Shown: positions 4,811 through 5,989 of the stretch, one piece after another
Layout of the letters: every line of letters begins with the position of its first letter
Position numbering within the stretch: the stretch's first letter is position 1
Assembly (NCBI GenBank): GCA_005787025.1
Contig: SYCH01000210.1
Span: 1-5,989 of the forward strand
DNA length: 5,989 nucleotides
Direction: 5' to 3'
DNA from: Actinomycetota bacterium
GTDB taxonomy: Bacteria; Actinomycetota; Acidimicrobiia; Acidimicrobiales; Ilumatobacteraceae
Notes under the pieces: generated by a model
Seen by the model: only the letters and a program-made list of their open reading frames with translations
Database searches by the model: none
Told to the model about the DNA's origin: nothing
Made by a program: the position numbers and the translations under genes

Positions 4811-5989
4811 ATGCCCTTCCCCTCCGACACCGACCCCGATCTCGAGATCGAGCGCCTTCTCGCCGACGAGTTCACGCGTCAGATCACAGGTCTGCAGTTG
4901 ATCGCCAGTGAGAACTTCACCTCGCCCGCGGTGATGCACGCCGTCGGAAGCGTTCTCACCAACAAGTACAGCGAGGGCTACCCGGGCAAGCGTTACTACG
5001 GGGGCAATCAGGTGGTGGACTCCATCGAGGCCATCGCCATCGAGCGCGTGAAGGCGCTCTTCGGTGCCGATCACGCCAACGTGCAGCCGCATTCGGGCGC
5101 CAACGCGAACATGTGCGCTTATCAAGCGTTGTTGAACGCCGGCGACACGGTGCTGGGTCTCAGCCTCGATCACGGTGGTCACCTCACGCACGGTTCCCCC
5201 GTGAACGCCAGCGGCAAGCTCTACAACTTCATCCCCTACAAGGTCACGCCCGGTGACGAGCGCATCGACATGGATCAGGTGCGCGATCTGGCGTTGAAAC
5301 ACCGCCCCCGCATGATCGTGGCCGGCACCACCAGCTATCCGCGGCGTATCGATCCCGCGCCGTTCCGCGCCATCGCCGACGAGGTGGGTGCCTATTACAT
5401 GTACGACGCGGCGCACCTGGCCGGCCTCATCGCCGGTGGGGCGTATCCCAATCCGGTTCCGTACGCCGACGTGGTCACCTTCACCACGCACACGACCCTG
5501 CGCGGTCCGCGCGGCGGTTGCATCTTGTCCACGGCCGAGCACGCCGCCGCCATGGACAAGGCGGTGTTCCCGGGTTGGCAGGGCGGACCGCTGGAACACG
5601 TCATCGCCGGCAAGGCCGTGGCCTTCCGCGAGGCCGCTTCCGACGCCTTCAAGGCCTACGCCCACCAGGTGGTGGCCAACGCCTCGGCCCTGGCCAACGC
5701 CCTGGCGCGCAACGGATTCCGCTTGGTTTCGGGCGGCACCGACTGCCACCTCATGGTGGTCGACCTGCGCCCCTTCGATGCCGATCTCACCGGCAAGGAA
5801 GCCCAAGCGGTGCTGGATCTGGCCGGAATCACGCTGAACAAGAACACCATCCCCGACGATCCGCGCAGCCCCTTCGTCACCTCCGGCGTGCGCATCGGCA
5901 CCCCGTCGGTGACCACCCAGGGCATGAAGGAACCGCAGATGGACACCATCGCCGGCCTCATCGCCCGGGCCCTGCGCGACCGGTCCGAC
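4811..5989 (+). CDS. glyA: Serine hydroxymethyltransferase, cut by window edge, with Thr at the PLP-lysine position
   Basis: SHMT is a PLP enzyme converting serine and tetrahydrofolate to glycine and 5,10-methylene-tetrahydrofolate. The 393 codons present (full length usually 415-430) run without stop to the right edge. Conserved pieces are LIASEN (30-35), the NKYSEGYPGKRYYGG block (51-65), QPHSGAN (92-98), HGGHLTHGSPVN, D199 and H202 in YDAAHLAG, PGWQGGPLEHVIAGKA, and R361 in TSGVRIGTPS for the substrate carboxylate. The active-site motif normally reads TTHKTLRGPRGG. Here it reads TTHTTLRGPRGG, so residue 228 (codon ACG, 5492-5494) is Thr where E. coli has Lys229, which binds PLP. One A-to-C change from AAG explains it. 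There are no frameshifts or premature stops, so the gene does not otherwise look decayed. It starts 16 bases after rpiB; AAAGAG is a weak ribosome binding site. Family certain; activity of this copy doubtful. Confidence 0.95.
   Translation, partial: MPFPSDTDPDLEIERLLADEFTRQITGLQLIASENFTSPAVMHAVGSVLTNKYSEGYPGKRYYGGNQVVDSIEAIAIERVKALFGADHANVQPHSGANANMCAYQALLNAGDTVLGLSLDHGGHLTHGSPVNASGKLYNFIPYKVTPGDERIDMDQVRDLALKHRPRMIVAGTTSYPRRIDPAPFRAIADEVGAYYMYDAAHLAGLIAGGAYPNPVPYADVVTFTTHTTLRGPRGGCILSTAEHAAAMDKAVFPGWQGGPLEHVIAGKAVAFREAASDAFKAYAHQVVANASALANALARNGFRLVSGGTDCHLMVVDLRPFDADLTGKEAQAVLDLAGITLNKNTIPDDPRSPFVTSGVRIGTPSVTTQGMKEPQMDTIAGLIARALRDRSD

Noticed and set aside
4709..5806. Long open frame of 365 codons on the minus strand, antisense to glyA and the end of rpiB
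   Set aside because: Its translation has low-complexity Gly/Val/His-rich composition and no family motifs, while the plus strand encodes unmistakable SHMT. It is a by-product of GC-rich codon use.
4811..5989. Calling glyA a pseudogene
   Set aside because: Apart from the Lys-to-Thr codon there is no stop, frameshift or loss of conserved blocks. The missing C terminus is only the window edge.

Overview
The window looks like chromosomal DNA from a high-GC actinobacterium, most likely in or near the Acidimicrobiia. That placement is inferred from base composition, from a glutamate-type ribose-5-phosphate isomerase B, from a thiolase-like protein type 1 (TLP1) known from mycobacteria, and from start sites that look leaderless. 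It cannot be proved without a search. No RNA genes, mobile elements, CRISPR arrays or long repeats are visible. Coding density is very high, and the longest non-coding stretch is 74 bases.

Layout: four genes run leftwards from about 4261 to the left edge. In transcription order they are a TLP1-family thiolase-like protein (GTG start), a nucleoside hydrolase, a zinc-type medium-chain dehydrogenase, and the N-terminal third of a DPP IV-type (S9B) peptidase cut by the window edge. The gaps between them are 25, 31 and 4 bases, so they probably form one operon. The dehydrogenase may also have a promoter of its own. Two genes run rightwards from 4336: rpiB, then glyA (serine hydroxymethyltransferase) 16 bases later, which is cut by the right edge. 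The 74-base gap between the two groups holds two back-to-back promoter candidates.

Functions: nucleoside hydrolase releases ribose and a base from nucleosides, and RpiB interconverts ribose 5-phosphate and ribulose 5-phosphate. GlyA normally makes glycine and the one-carbon units used in purine and thymidylate synthesis. A nucleoside/pentose/one-carbon theme is therefore possible, but the dehydrogenase, thiolase-like protein and peptidase do not obviously fit it.

Most notable points: (1) the otherwise well-conserved glyA has threonine (ACG) where the PLP-binding lysine should be; (2) the thiolase-like protein lacks all the canonical thiolase catalytic residues; (3) three genes share TANNNT followed by exactly six bases and then the start codon, the pattern of leaderless promoters; (4) the two divergent promoter candidates each lie in a short inverted repeat.
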